A stretch of 64,000 bases of DNA from Candidatus Tritonobacter lacicola. Its GTDB lineage: Bacteria; Auribacterota; Tritonobacteria; Tritonobacterales; Tritonobacteraceae. The stretch is from NCBI GenBank assembly GCA_030765135.1, contig JAVCDC010000101.1, positions 1 to 64,000 on the forward strand, given 5' to 3'. The translations under genes and the position numbers were made by a program. Positions 15,825 to 24,732 of this stretch are shown one piece after another. The notes below the pieces were generated by a model. The model did no database searches. It was not told the DNA's origin and saw only the letters and a program-made list of their open reading frames with translations. Numbering within the stretch: the first letter of the stretch is position 1; each line of letters opens with the position of its first letter.

Positions 15825-16469
15825 ATGCGGCATATTCACCTGGGGACTTGGCCACGACGCGAGCTTTTCAAGGTTTTTAGCACTTGGGACTATCCACACT
15901 TCAGCATGTGTGTAAATGTAGACATGACAGCATTCTATCATGTTGTCAAGCAGCGTGGCATTTCGTTTACCGTGGCCACAGTGTACATACTTGCACGAGC
16001 AGCGAACGCAATTCCTGAGTTCCGGTATCGCATTCGGCAGGGAGAGGTGGTAGAGCACGAGATCGTACACCCATCTACAACTATTTTAACTAATGAGGAT
16101 TTGTTCAGCTTCTGTAAGATTGACTATGTTGAGGATTTCTCGGAGTTTGCAGCGAGAGCTGCAGACAAGATCGCCTGCGTGCAAGAGCATCCGACGCTGG
16201 AATACGATCCGGAACGAGATGACTTGTTGTTCATGACTGCGATCCCTTGGGTGTCGTTCACAAGCTTTATGCATCCGCTCCATTTGCATCCAGCGGATTC
16301 TTTGCCACGGTTTGCGTGGGGGAAGTTCTTCGAAGAGGGCAAGTTCTTGAAGATGCCGTTGAGTGTGCAAGCACATCATGCACTAATGGATGGAATACAC
16401 ATGGGGAGATTCTTTGCAAAAGTGCAAGGCTACTTACAACAGCCGGGGATCGTGCTAGGTGAAATATAG
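15825..16469 (+). CDS. Type A chloramphenicol O-acetyltransferase-like protein
   Basis: 214 aa, the normal length of type A CATs. The catalytic motif QAHHALMDGIHMGRFF (HHxxxDG) is intact near residue 186, and IPWVSFTSFMHP plus FAWGKFF match the family. Related proteins either acetylate chloramphenicol with acetyl-CoA or are untested homologues, so resistance cannot be asserted from sequence. The gene is enclosed by GTTAGGCTGCGC (15762-15773) and its exact 12-bp reverse complement GCGCAGCCTAAC (16472-16483), the clearest cassette ends in the window. Acetyltransferases and CATs are classic cassette cargo. Confidence 0.88.
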   Translation: MRHIHLGTWPRRELFKVFSTWDYPHFSMCVNVDMTAFYHVVKQRGISFTVATVYILARAANAIPEFRYRIRQGEVVEHEIVHPSTTILTNEDLFSFCKIDYVEDFSEFAARAADKIACVQEHPTLEYDPERDDLLFMTAIPWVSFTSFMHPLHLHPADSLPRFAWGKFFEEGKFLKMPLSVQAHHALMDGIHMGRFFAKVQGYLQQPGIVLGEI

Positions 16470-16471
16470 GT

Positions 16472-16573
16472 GCGCAGCCTAACACTTATAAGGCCTCCAT
16501 GTGTCAATAAAGAGGAATAGGCTAAATCCTCCTGTCGCGGAAAAGCAATATTTCCCACGTTATTGATTCCACA
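16472..16573 (+). repeat. Cassette 3' core plus dispersed repeat R2, copy d
   Basis: GCGCAGCCTAAC at 16472-16483 is the 3' core of the CAT cassette. R2 copy d then follows and ends TTTCCCACGTTATTGATTCC, as in copy c. It is the last array-type element; the following genes are GC-rich and lack attC-like spacers. Confidence 0.8.
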
Positions 16574-16638
16574 ATCTATTGATATTTATGTGTAAATGTG
16601 GTATAAATATATCGGCATTTGTCGAGGGTAATCGAAAG

Positions 16639-17964
16639 ATGAAAAAGGGTAGTGTCTCCAGCGCAGGGTACGGCCCCTTTGGGACGTTCTCCATAGCTCT
16701 TCTTCTAACCCTCTTTTTCCACGCCCCCGGTTCCGCCCGGGCCGAGTTCTCACGCATCGGTTATATTAACTACAGCGTGGGACAGCCGTGGAAGAATTAC
16801 CCCCGGTTATTCGACAGGACCTACACGCATATTATCGCCACCTTCCTGATCCCCGCCAGTGACGGTACGATAGACGCGGTTGACGCCGCCGATTCCTTCG
16901 GCGCCTGGGTCTTTCCCGACGCGCAGGCGGCCGGTTCGAAGGTCCTCGTCTCCATAGGCGGGTCCACGGTCTCGTATCAGGTCTATATCGATATTTCCGG
17001 CGATCCCGCGGCCAAACAGGATTTTATCGACAACGTGACCACCTTCCTGACGGTCATACCCGATTACCCGGACGTGGAGTACGACGGGGTCGATATCAAC
17101 TTCGAGGGGTGGTGGCTGATGGGTTCGATAACTCAGGCCCAGCGCGCCCAGGTGGACGGCCTGACCCTTGACCTCGCCCAGGCGGTCAAGGACCTCGATC
17201 CGGGCAAGGTGGTGACGGTCACCCTGGCGCCGCTCTATTTCCTTCCGGTGAGCCCGTCCGCCGATGTGGTCAACTCGGGTCTCATCGACCTCGCCCATCA
17301 CATGAGTTACGACTTCATGTCGAGCGACACGCAGCCCAACGGGCCCTTCCGGGCTCCGGGGACGCAGCAGTGGCTCTATTACAGCGAGGGCCCTGTGGAG
17401 CGTTCCGTGTATGGAGCGTTCGAGTACCTTGACGGCAAGGGGTATGACCGCTCCAAAATTACCGGAGGCATTCCGTTCTACGCCTCGAACCGCGATACCT
17501 GGACCAGCGTGCGCGGCGCTGCCGACTGGCCCGCTATCGCTCTGCATTCCGATTACCTGGAGAAACAGCACCCGACGGGCGGTTACTGGGTGAACGATGA
17601 AGAGGCCATCGACGCCAAGATCGCCGAGTACAAGAGCCTCGGCCTGTCCGGCGTGATGGTCTGGCAAGTGGGGGGGGAGGGGACGACGGGAGACCTCAGT
17701 CAGGCCCTCTACGATGCCGCCACAAGACCCACACCAACGCCGACAATGACGCCTACTTCCACGGAAACCCCTACGGTTACGCATACGCCGACGATCACTC
17801 CAACGCCTACGATAACCCCGACGCCTACGATCACGCCGACCCGGACCCCATGGCTCTTCCCCCGAAGGGTCAATTTCCAGCCTGTATCGTCGGATCTCCC
17901 CGCGGGATACGCCCGGGACGATAGCACCTCCTTCGGAACGTACGGGGACTACGGCTGGATGTAA
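16639..17964 (+). CDS. GH18-like secreted glycoside hydrolase, C-terminal domain truncated
   Basis: 441 aa from ATG 16639: signal peptide, a GH18 TIM-barrel region (about residues 35-360), a Thr-Pro-rich linker with TPTITPTP repeats, then a short tail. VEYDGVDINFEGW aligns with the GH18 catalytic DGxDxDxE but has Asn in place of the last Asp; the proton-donor Glu remains. Strands with KVLVSIGG, HHMSYDFM and GVMVWQVGG fit GH18. After the linker, RVNFQPVSSDLPAGYARDDS followed by FGTYGDYGW resembles the start of a malectin-like carbohydrate-binding domain, but a stop follows at once. The gene converges on a membrane-protein gene ending 13 bp away, so the end may have been lost by rearrangement. 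Activity on chitin-like glycans is uncertain. Confidence 0.82.
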   Translation: MKKGSVSSAGYGPFGTFSIALLLTLFFHAPGSARAEFSRIGYINYSVGQPWKNYPRLFDRTYTHIIATFLIPASDGTIDAVDAADSFGAWVFPDAQAAGSKVLVSIGGSTVSYQVYIDISGDPAAKQDFIDNVTTFLTVIPDYPDVEYDGVDINFEGWWLMGSITQAQRAQVDGLTLDLAQAVKDLDPGKVVTVTLAPLYFLPVSPSADVVNSGLIDLAHHMSYDFMSSDTQPNGPFRAPGTQQWLYYSEGPVERSVYGAFEYLDGKGYDRSKITGGIPFYASNRDTWTSVRGAADWPAIALHSDYLEKQHPTGGYWVNDEEAIDAKIAEYKSLGLSGVMVWQVGGEGTTGDLSQALYDAATRPTPTPTMTPTSTETPTVTHTPTITPTPTITPTPTITPTRTPWLFPRRVNFQPVSSDLPAGYARDDSTSFGTYGDYGWM

Positions 17965-17977
17965 GACCACACTATTT

Positions 17978-20257
17978 CTACGGAGCAGCCGGGCCTACGC
18001 GGTAGATTTTTACCCGGGTTTCGTCCGCGGGGTTTCTGTTCGGCGGGCTTGAGTAGATTAGCGCGAAAACATCGGGGTGGCGGCGGGCCCAGATCTCCTC
18101 AATGGGGAAGCCCTCCCTGTTGCGACGGAGGTACCGGCGTTCCTGGGGACTGAGGTTCGTGACGAACAGGTAATCGATGTCATTTTTTCGCAGGTTATCA
18201 AGCCACGCCGGGTAATCGGCTTCCCTCCTGTAGTAGGCTGGTTTTAACGTTCCCGGCGGCCGGTAGCCTTTTCCACCCCTGAGTTCCCTGTCGTAATCGT
18301 GCTCCTTCCAATCCGGGTGGGGGGTTATGCTGACGTAAGTGACGTTGTTCTTCAACCCCGTGCCGTACAGCGCGCCCGGGATGTTCAGCCCCGCCCACGC
18401 GATATTACCGCCCCGCGTCTCCCTGTCCATCCACAGCCACGCGTGCTCAAGCATGTTCGGGTTGGGCATGTACTTGAAAGAGTCGTCTAGGGCGAAACCG
18501 GCGATGGAGGTATGGGGGCTGCTGGGCCTGTAAGCGTACTTGTAAGAATCCGTGGAGAAATACGCGGATGCGGCGGAGAGGGAGAGGGCTGCAGCGGTTA
18601 AGGCGCAGAGCGCGCAGGCCCTTCTCCATAGCCCCCGCAGAGGGAATAAGAAACAGGCCGGTAAGAGAATTGCGCTTGCGAGGGCGCACGCGATTGCGCG
18701 GCGCGCGGGCGGTATTCCCCCCTCGCCGAGTCCGAGCGCCGTGACGCAGACGAACTTGACCATGCCGGTGAGATAAGGGTTCTGCCGGACGGTGAGGACG
18801 AGGCAGACCGTAACGGCACAGGCCAGTATCCATTTCAACGGCCTGTTGATTGTCGCCGCGTAGGCCGGGTAAAGGGCGAAGAACGGGACGGATATGAGCA
18901 GGAATCGCTCGGGGGTGTGAGCGGGCGTCAGGAGACCGAAGATGATGATGGCGAGGAAAGGCAGGGCGAGGATATAGAGGGAGGCTCGAGGGGCTCTTTT
19001 TTTCATGATGAGCGCCACGGCGCAAGGCGGAATGGAGCAGAGGACGAGGCAGGCCAGGGGAATACCCAGTATCATCCTGATGGCCGCCGCAGCGGCGGCG
19101 AGGGTCGTGATATGGGGATAGCCGCGCAGCAGGGCCTCCCTGTCGAACATCCCCGGGAAGAGCGTGCCGCTGAATACTTCAACGGTCAGAGGATAGAGAG
19201 GATTTCCCGTAACGAGGAAGTTCCTTATATACCAGAAGCCTCCAAGCGCACAAAGGCCGGCCGCGAGGATGGCCGCCTTGCGGATTATCCGCTGCCGGCG
19301 CAGGAGGAAGACGATTGCAAGGGGGACGAGGATTAAGAGACCGTAAGAGAGGGCGAGGCTTTTCGTCCCGTAAAAGAGGCCCAGGCTGATTGCCAGGATA
19401 AACAGGGTGCTTCTCTTCCCGTCCCTCCGGTAGAGGATGAGGAATTCCAGGGAGAGGATGAAGAGAGCCGCGAACATGATATCGACGTAGGCATGAGCGG
19501 CCTGTGCGACAACCGCCGGCGTGAAGATGAAGATGAGGCAGGACCATGAGGACGCGTCCCTGCCGATGCCCATTCTCCGGGCTATCCCGTAAAGGCCAAG
19601 TGCACCGATAAGGAGGAAGGGGAGCTGCCCCAGGTTGGCGAGGAAGTCCTCGCGGAAGGGGAGTATCAGCCAGAGGAAGAAGAGCTCCCCGTTACATTGA
19701 GAGTAGGCTACGGAGGGATCGCCGAAGGGTGCTGGTATGATTGATATTCCCCCTCCCTTCATCCATGAGATGGGAAAGTGGATGTGGTAAGTGTAGCTGT
19801 CCCAGCCGTGGGGCGGCGTGACGAGGGCCTGGGCGGCCAGCGCCGCCAGGAATATCAGTGCCGCTATCCAGAGAAATATTGTCAGCAGGTTGAGCCCGGG
19901 TAACCGCCACCCGGCGACAGGAGAGGCCTTTGGGGCCGGCCCCCTGGTGAGACTGCCGGCCACGATGAGCAGTGCCGAGGTTGCTATAATGACCGCCGCG
20001 AGATTTAGAATCCCCAGCATGCCCAGCACGTTCTCGACGAGAACGATCTCGGCTATGTAGAAGAGAAATACGGCGGGAATAACCGTCCTCCGGCCAAGGT
20101 AGGCGTAATATCTTCGGGTGATACGGAATGCCGTGGCGAGCACAATGCCGTTCATGAAGAAGAAGAGGAGCGTCGGCAACGCCCCCGGTACGCGGAGCAA
20201 GTTCATGACCAGCAATACTATGAAAAGGCCGAGTATCGGTAGCGCGTATCTCTTCAT
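17978..20257 (-). CDS. Polytopic membrane protein, GT-C glycosyltransferase-like
   Basis: 759 aa with a dozen or more hydrophobic segments from residue 6 to about 600 and a soluble C-terminal portion. The first large loop carries GWDSYTYHIHFPISWMKGG, resembling the GWDxxxYH motif of lipid-linked-sugar glycosyltransferases of the PMT/ArnT fold (GT-C). The C-terminal part repeats phrases like NNVTYVSITPHPDW and DYLFVTNLSP, found in related uncharacterised proteins. It probably transfers a sugar from a polyprenyl-phosphate donor outside the membrane; donor and acceptor are unknown. It is followed (transcript sense) by no further gene and converges with the GH18-like gene. Confidence 0.7.
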   Translation of the reverse strand: MKRYALPILGLFIVLLVMNLLRVPGALPTLLFFFMNGIVLATAFRITRRYYAYLGRRTVIPAVFLFYIAEIVLVENVLGMLGILNLAAVIIATSALLIVAGSLTRGPAPKASPVAGWRLPGLNLLTIFLWIAALIFLAALAAQALVTPPHGWDSYTYHIHFPISWMKGGGISIIPAPFGDPSVAYSQCNGELFFLWLILPFREDFLANLGQLPFLLIGALGLYGIARRMGIGRDASSWSCLIFIFTPAVVAQAAHAYVDIMFAALFILSLEFLILYRRDGKRSTLFILAISLGLFYGTKSLALSYGLLILVPLAIVFLLRRQRIIRKAAILAAGLCALGGFWYIRNFLVTGNPLYPLTVEVFSGTLFPGMFDREALLRGYPHITTLAAAAAAIRMILGIPLACLVLCSIPPCAVALIMKKRAPRASLYILALPFLAIIIFGLLTPAHTPERFLLISVPFFALYPAYAATINRPLKWILACAVTVCLVLTVRQNPYLTGMVKFVCVTALGLGEGGIPPARRAIACALASAILLPACFLFPLRGLWRRACALCALTAAALSLSAASAYFSTDSYKYAYRPSSPHTSIAGFALDDSFKYMPNPNMLEHAWLWMDRETRGGNIAWAGLNIPGALYGTGLKNNVTYVSITPHPDWKEHDYDRELRGGKGYRPPGTLKPAYYRREADYPAWLDNLRKNDIDYLFVTNLSPQERRYLRRNREGFPIEEIWARRHPDVFALIYSSPPNRNPADETRVKIYRVGPAAP

Positions 20258-20360
20258 ATCAAACCAGAATGAGTTAAATGAGTTGTATGAGTTGTATGAG
20301 TTAGGTTAGTTTCATGCTTGTGATCTTCGCGGTGTCGATCTTCGTTTTTCACAAATGAAT

Positions 20361-22109
20361 TCAATCGGATGTGCCAAGGGCGAGGAACTTTCTGAACGGC
20401 CTCTCTCGTTCCGGGTCGTCGTTGTAGTCGAAATAGTATAGCTTGAACTTCCAGTAGTCGGCGTGGACCTTCTCTCTCGGCATTGAGCCCATGTTCCTGA
20501 TGTAGTTATCCAGGAAAGAGGGGAAGTGGACGAACTGGATGTCCCTGTGCCCGCGCAGCTTCTCCATGATGTCGTTGTCGTATATAAAAATGCTCCCTCC
20601 CATGCCGCGGACGCTCATTATGTCGTAGTTGCTCAGGAACGGGACCGTGTCCATGACGCTGCAGAAGGTGAAGTTCATCCTCCTCTTCCTCAGGTAGTCG
20701 TCGGGGGCGGGTTTTTCATGGCCGGGCCTCGCCCGCTCGTCAATCTCCTGATGGGCTATGTGCCTGTCGGTCAATCCTGTCGCTATCTCGATGGCAACCG
20801 GGAATTCCGCGTAGTAGACGAGCATGCAGCGGAAGTATCCCACTACGATCGGCATGTCCTTGAAATACTCCTTCATCCTATCGCCCATCTCCCTCGTCTC
20901 TTCGACAATCCCCTTCGGGTAGAAGTAGGGTTCGTAGGTTATGCCGTCGATGCCCTTTTTATGGACCGGGTCGAACTGGTTCCAGCGGGCCAGGGTCAGG
21001 CCCATTATTATCACCATGACGGCAATCCTCGTTTTCCCGCTTAAGAGCTCGTTAACGGTGCACTCGATGAGCAGGAATAAAAACGGCGTGGCGGGGAGGA
21101 GGAAGCGGGCGAACATGAAGTCTCCCCCCACACGGAGCACGTAGAAGAGGGAGGGGACAGCGAAGAGGACCGAAAGCAGGATGGCTCTCCGTGAAAATTT
21201 TTCGGTGGCGAACGCGTTCTTCAGCAGGTTCAGGATGGCCCGGCCGCCGGGTGGGCGCAACGCGAGCTTCACCGCGTATGCAATGAGGAAGAGCGGGACG
21301 GTGAGCAGAACGTAGTACGTCTTGAAGTACAGCCCGAGGTAGCGGAGGCCCTGGCTGTAGTAGGGGAGGTAGGCCGACTTGGCGTAGTAGGTGTTGGGGA
21401 AGGGGTAACCGTAATACAGGAGATGCCAGATCCAGTAGGGGACGTATATGAGTATGAATGGGAGGAGATAAAACAGGATGTTCGCCCTCCTTCCCTTTGA
21501 AACCATCAGCAGGTAGAACAACGCCATGGTGTAGAAGATCGCTCCCTCCGGCCTGGTGAGTATCGACAGGGTCAGTATCAGCCCGGCAAGGAGGAAGGAC
21601 GCCTTCCCTTTAGCCGCTAGGGCGGTCCAGAACCCCGCACTGATGAGAAGGATGAAAAAGGAGGTCTCCAGGCCGCTCGTGGCGTAAACGTGCAGGTCGT
21701 GGTGTAGGGAGAGACAGAGAGCCGTAAGGGGGAAGTAAAGGCGGGTGGCCCCGTCCCTGCGTGCTATCCAGCGGGTCAGTATGAGAAACGTCAGGATGGT
21801 GAGGGCGTACGATGCGATTCCCAGGATCCGGGACAGCTTCACGGGGTCGATATCGAATTTCAGGCCCAGGGCGATGATAATCGTCCAGAGGAAGTTTGTG
21901 TAGCCGTCAACGTACTCGCCGGCATTGTAGACGAGGCCGAGGCCGCCGACCAGGTTCTTCGCGTACCGGAAGGAGATGAAGGCATCGTCGCACATCCACG
22001 CGAGCCGGGCGGAATCGTAGATGCCATATAAGCAGATCCCGGCTGTCACCAGTGCCAGTCCGGTGGGTATGAGTCCGGCGGCGGCCCCCTTTTTGCAGGA
22101 GTTGTTCAT
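20361..22109 (-). CDS. Polytopic membrane protein with DDAFISFRYA motif, GT-C-like
   Basis: 582 aa, about ten transmembrane segments and a soluble C-terminus. The first loop has WMCDDAFISFRYAKNL then GLGLVYNAGEYVDGYTNFLW. This motif recurs in uncharacterised, AftB-like membrane glycosyltransferases, where the acidic pair is presumed catalytic. It lies 103 bp upstream (transcript sense) of the other minus-strand GT-C gene, so they may be cotranscribed, although short ATGAGTTGT tandem words separate them. Substrate unknown. Confidence 0.72.
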   Translation of the reverse strand: MNNSCKKGAAAGLIPTGLALVTAGICLYGIYDSARLAWMCDDAFISFRYAKNLVGGLGLVYNAGEYVDGYTNFLWTIIIALGLKFDIDPVKLSRILGIASYALTILTFLILTRWIARRDGATRLYFPLTALCLSLHHDLHVYATSGLETSFFILLISAGFWTALAAKGKASFLLAGLILTLSILTRPEGAIFYTMALFYLLMVSKGRRANILFYLLPFILIYVPYWIWHLLYYGYPFPNTYYAKSAYLPYYSQGLRYLGLYFKTYYVLLTVPLFLIAYAVKLALRPPGGRAILNLLKNAFATEKFSRRAILLSVLFAVPSLFYVLRVGGDFMFARFLLPATPFLFLLIECTVNELLSGKTRIAVMVIIMGLTLARWNQFDPVHKKGIDGITYEPYFYPKGIVEETREMGDRMKEYFKDMPIVVGYFRCMLVYYAEFPVAIEIATGLTDRHIAHQEIDERARPGHEKPAPDDYLRKRRMNFTFCSVMDTVPFLSNYDIMSVRGMGGSIFIYDNDIMEKLRGHRDIQFVHFPSFLDNYIRNMGSMPREKVHADYWKFKLYYFDYNDDPERERPFRKFLALGTSD

Positions 22110-22241
22110 GCCTGTTTATCGTACGGGAACAGGTATTGAATGTTCCATTAAAATAAAAGCGTCCATTCTCAAATGAAAAACGGGTAAAGACCACACATTA
22201 TAGCATGGCGGATTCAAGTATTTGTTGGTAACCTTTTGCTC

Positions 22242-24710
22242 ATGCGTGTGATCAAAAAAAGCGCTCCGGTGCTTTTTCTCCTTCTTGTTTCCTTCGTTTT
22301 TTTCCGGGAGGCGGCCCTGTTCAGGAAGGCGTTCTACTACTTCGACATCGTTGGTTTCAACCTTCCCATGAGGCAGTACCTCGGCGAAAGGCTCCTCCGG
22401 GGAGTTTTTCCCCTCTGGTGCCCGCAGAAGGCCTGTGGCTTTCCCGTCTTCGCCGAAGGGCAGGGAGGTTTCCTGTATCCGCCCAACCTGCTTCTCTTCC
22501 CGCTTCTCGCCGCGTGGAAAGCTTTCAACATCTCGATGGTTCTCAACTTTTTCCTCGGCTCATGCTTCATGTACGCCTACCTCAGGAGCAAGGTTTCCAT
22601 ATTCCCCGCTCTTATCGGCGGAATAACGTTCGCTTACAGCGGGTTCTTTCTCTGCCACTCGTTTCACACTGCATGGGTCAACGTCTTCATATGGCTCCCC
22701 CTTCTGTTCCTTTTCGCCGAAAAGGCCGCCGGGGGAGGGGGTCTCCGGCCCGCCTGTATCGGCGCGTGTGTTCTGGCCGTGATGATTTTCGCCGGGCATC
22801 CCAATGCGTGCATGGTGAGCCTGGCGGGGCTCTTTTTTTACCTCCTTTACCGGGGACTCTTTTCCCGCGGATACAGGGGGCTGGCCGCCAGCCTTATCGT
22901 TCTGTTACTGATTGTCCTGCTGGGCGCCGGCCTGGGGGCCGTGCAGATCCTTCCCATGGCGGAGCTGACCGGCCAATCCACGAGGACCGGTGGTTTTCCC
23001 TGCGATTTTCTAACCTTCGGTTCCTTTTCGCCAGCCTTCTTTGCCGACCTGGTGCTGCCCGATCTCTTCGGCAACCGGGGCACCGACACCATCTGGTTTC
23101 CCCCGGCCTTTCCCTATTACGAGATGGACGTATACCTGGGGATACTGCCGCTGCTGTTGCTTATCATCGCGCTGACGAACGGCGGGAGACGGCGCGAAAT
23201 GGCGTGGTTCGCCCTCTGGATAACCTCGATCGTTTTGATGCTTGGAAAGTACACCCCCTTCTACCATGTCTTGGGCTGCATTCCTTATTTCGACCGGATG
23301 AGGCTGCCGTGCAAGTTCGATATACTGTTCTGTTTCTCGTCGTCCGTATTGATCGCCTGCGGCGCCGGGCGTCTCTTCGGGGAGAAGAGGCTCAGGCTGT
23401 TGCCGCTTGCCGTGGGTACGTGTGCGGTCATTGTCTTCACGGCGGCAGTTTATTATGTTTCATATGACGCTGTCTTCGAGAAAATTTCGTCCATGGACCC
23501 GTCCCGGCTCCTGCCCGGGTGGCCCGAGCGCCTGGAGCGTCTCAGGCTCCTCATCGCCTCCGGCGTGCGGAGGGCCGTCGTTTTCCTCGCGGTGGGCTTC
23601 TCCATAATTCTTGCGGCCAGGTATCGATCCGCGAACCGGGCTATCCTTGCCGCCGTTTCCCTCCTCGTTGTATCGGCTGACCTCTTTATTTTCTCGCGTT
23701 CCCGCGTCGCCCTCGTCGAGCCGTCCCTTTTTGCCGGCGCGCCCCCGACGGTTGCCCCCCTGGATGAGGATAGGTCCATCTTTCGAATTTACAGCGACGA
23801 TATATCCGAGAGTTTCTCCTACGGCGCGCCGGGCTGGCTCAACACGGAGGAGCCGTACTTTATGTCGCTCCGCACGCTGCCGTACGACACGCAGATGCTT
23901 TACGGGGTGCCGTCCATACGGGGGGGAGGGCCTCTTGTCACCCGCAGGATGAGCAGGGCGATCTCCGGTTTCCCCCGGGGCTTCATAGACATGCTGAACG
24001 GCCGGTATATATTCACCTGGCGCAGGCTCCCGGCAGACGGTCTGGAACTTGCCTATGACGGGGGACCGTTTGTCTATCGGAATACAAGGGCCCTGGACAG
24101 GGCTTATGTCGTCCCGGATGCCGTCTTTGCCTACTCTGAGGAGGAGGCTTTCGGTTTGGTGACTGCGGACAGCTTTAACGCCCGCCTGTCCGTTGTAATA
24201 GAGGACGCTGTCCCGGGGGATTTCCAGCTCCGGGGACCTGACGGCCGCGGGGCAGGGGCTAGCACCGGTATAACCTCGTATTCCGATCACGAGGTCATCG
24301 TAGAAGTCGAGATGCCCTATAACGGTTTCCTCGTCCTCTCGGATAGCTATTACCCGGGCTGGCGTGCAGAGGACAACGGCGAGGAGGTCAGGATATATCG
24401 GGCCAACTATCTCGTTAGAGCGGTCTACCTGGAAAAGGGGCGGCACCGGGTCCGCTTCTTCTATAGTCCGGCGTCTTTTCGATTCGGCCTCTTCATCTCT
24501 GTTTTGTCCCTGGTTGTCCTTGCCGTTATCTATTGGCGGGGAGGGGGCAGGAAGCCCGGTGGTTTCGCATTGCCGCCCGGTGAGGAAGCTCAAGCCGGTC
24601 GGGAGAGCAAGCTCCTCATCCTTGCTCTGCTTGCTATACTAATAGCTCTTTCATTTGTTATCGAGCCCGGCAACTGGGGGGACGTCTTCAGGACACTTCG
24701 CGTGCGGTGA
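22242..24710 (+). CDS. YfhO-family membrane protein
   Basis: About 822 aa. Early residues YFDIVGFNLPMRQYLGERLL and FPLWCPQKACGFPVFAEGQ match the YfhO family opening (loop with a catalytic-type acidic residue and the GxPxxAEGQ segment). Many transmembrane helices follow, then a large extracytoplasmic C-terminal domain with NGRYIFTWRR and SDSYYPGWRAEDNG and a final helix. YfhO proteins are GT-C-like and have been linked to glycosylation of cell-surface polymers in Gram-positive bacteria. ATG 22242 is preferred over the TTG at 22236. A GT-C gene follows after 22 bp, probably in one transcript. Confidence 0.85.
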   Translation: MRVIKKSAPVLFLLLVSFVFFREAALFRKAFYYFDIVGFNLPMRQYLGERLLRGVFPLWCPQKACGFPVFAEGQGGFLYPPNLLLFPLLAAWKAFNISMVLNFFLGSCFMYAYLRSKVSIFPALIGGITFAYSGFFLCHSFHTAWVNVFIWLPLLFLFAEKAAGGGGLRPACIGACVLAVMIFAGHPNACMVSLAGLFFYLLYRGLFSRGYRGLAASLIVLLLIVLLGAGLGAVQILPMAELTGQSTRTGGFPCDFLTFGSFSPAFFADLVLPDLFGNRGTDTIWFPPAFPYYEMDVYLGILPLLLLIIALTNGGRRREMAWFALWITSIVLMLGKYTPFYHVLGCIPYFDRMRLPCKFDILFCFSSSVLIACGAGRLFGEKRLRLLPLAVGTCAVIVFTAAVYYVSYDAVFEKISSMDPSRLLPGWPERLERLRLLIASGVRRAVVFLAVGFSIILAARYRSANRAILAAVSLLVVSADLFIFSRSRVALVEPSLFAGAPPTVAPLDEDRSIFRIYSDDISESFSYGAPGWLNTEEPYFMSLRTLPYDTQMLYGVPSIRGGGPLVTRRMSRAISGFPRGFIDMLNGRYIFTWRRLPADGLELAYDGGPFVYRNTRALDRAYVVPDAVFAYSEEEAFGLVTADSFNARLSVVIEDAVPGDFQLRGPDGRGAGASTGITSYSDHEVIVEVEMPYNGFLVLSDSYYPGWRAEDNGEEVRIYRANYLVRAVYLEKGRHRVRFFYSPASFRFGLFISVLSLVVLAVIYWRGGGRKPGGFALPPGEEAQAGRESKLLILALLAILIALSFVIEPGNWGDVFRTLRVR

Positions 24711-24732
24711 CGGCGGTCATGGAGTTTGCGTA

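Noticed and set aside
6446-16573. CRISPR array from the regularly recurring R2 repeats
   Set aside because: Copies are about 2.1-5.2 kb apart, around 100 bp long, and have genes rather than spacers between them; no cas genes.
16807-17970. 387-codon minus-strand frame opposite the GH18-like gene
   Set aside because: Arg/Gly/His-rich composition typical of antisense to GC-rich coding DNA; the plus strand has GH18 motifs and a signal peptide.
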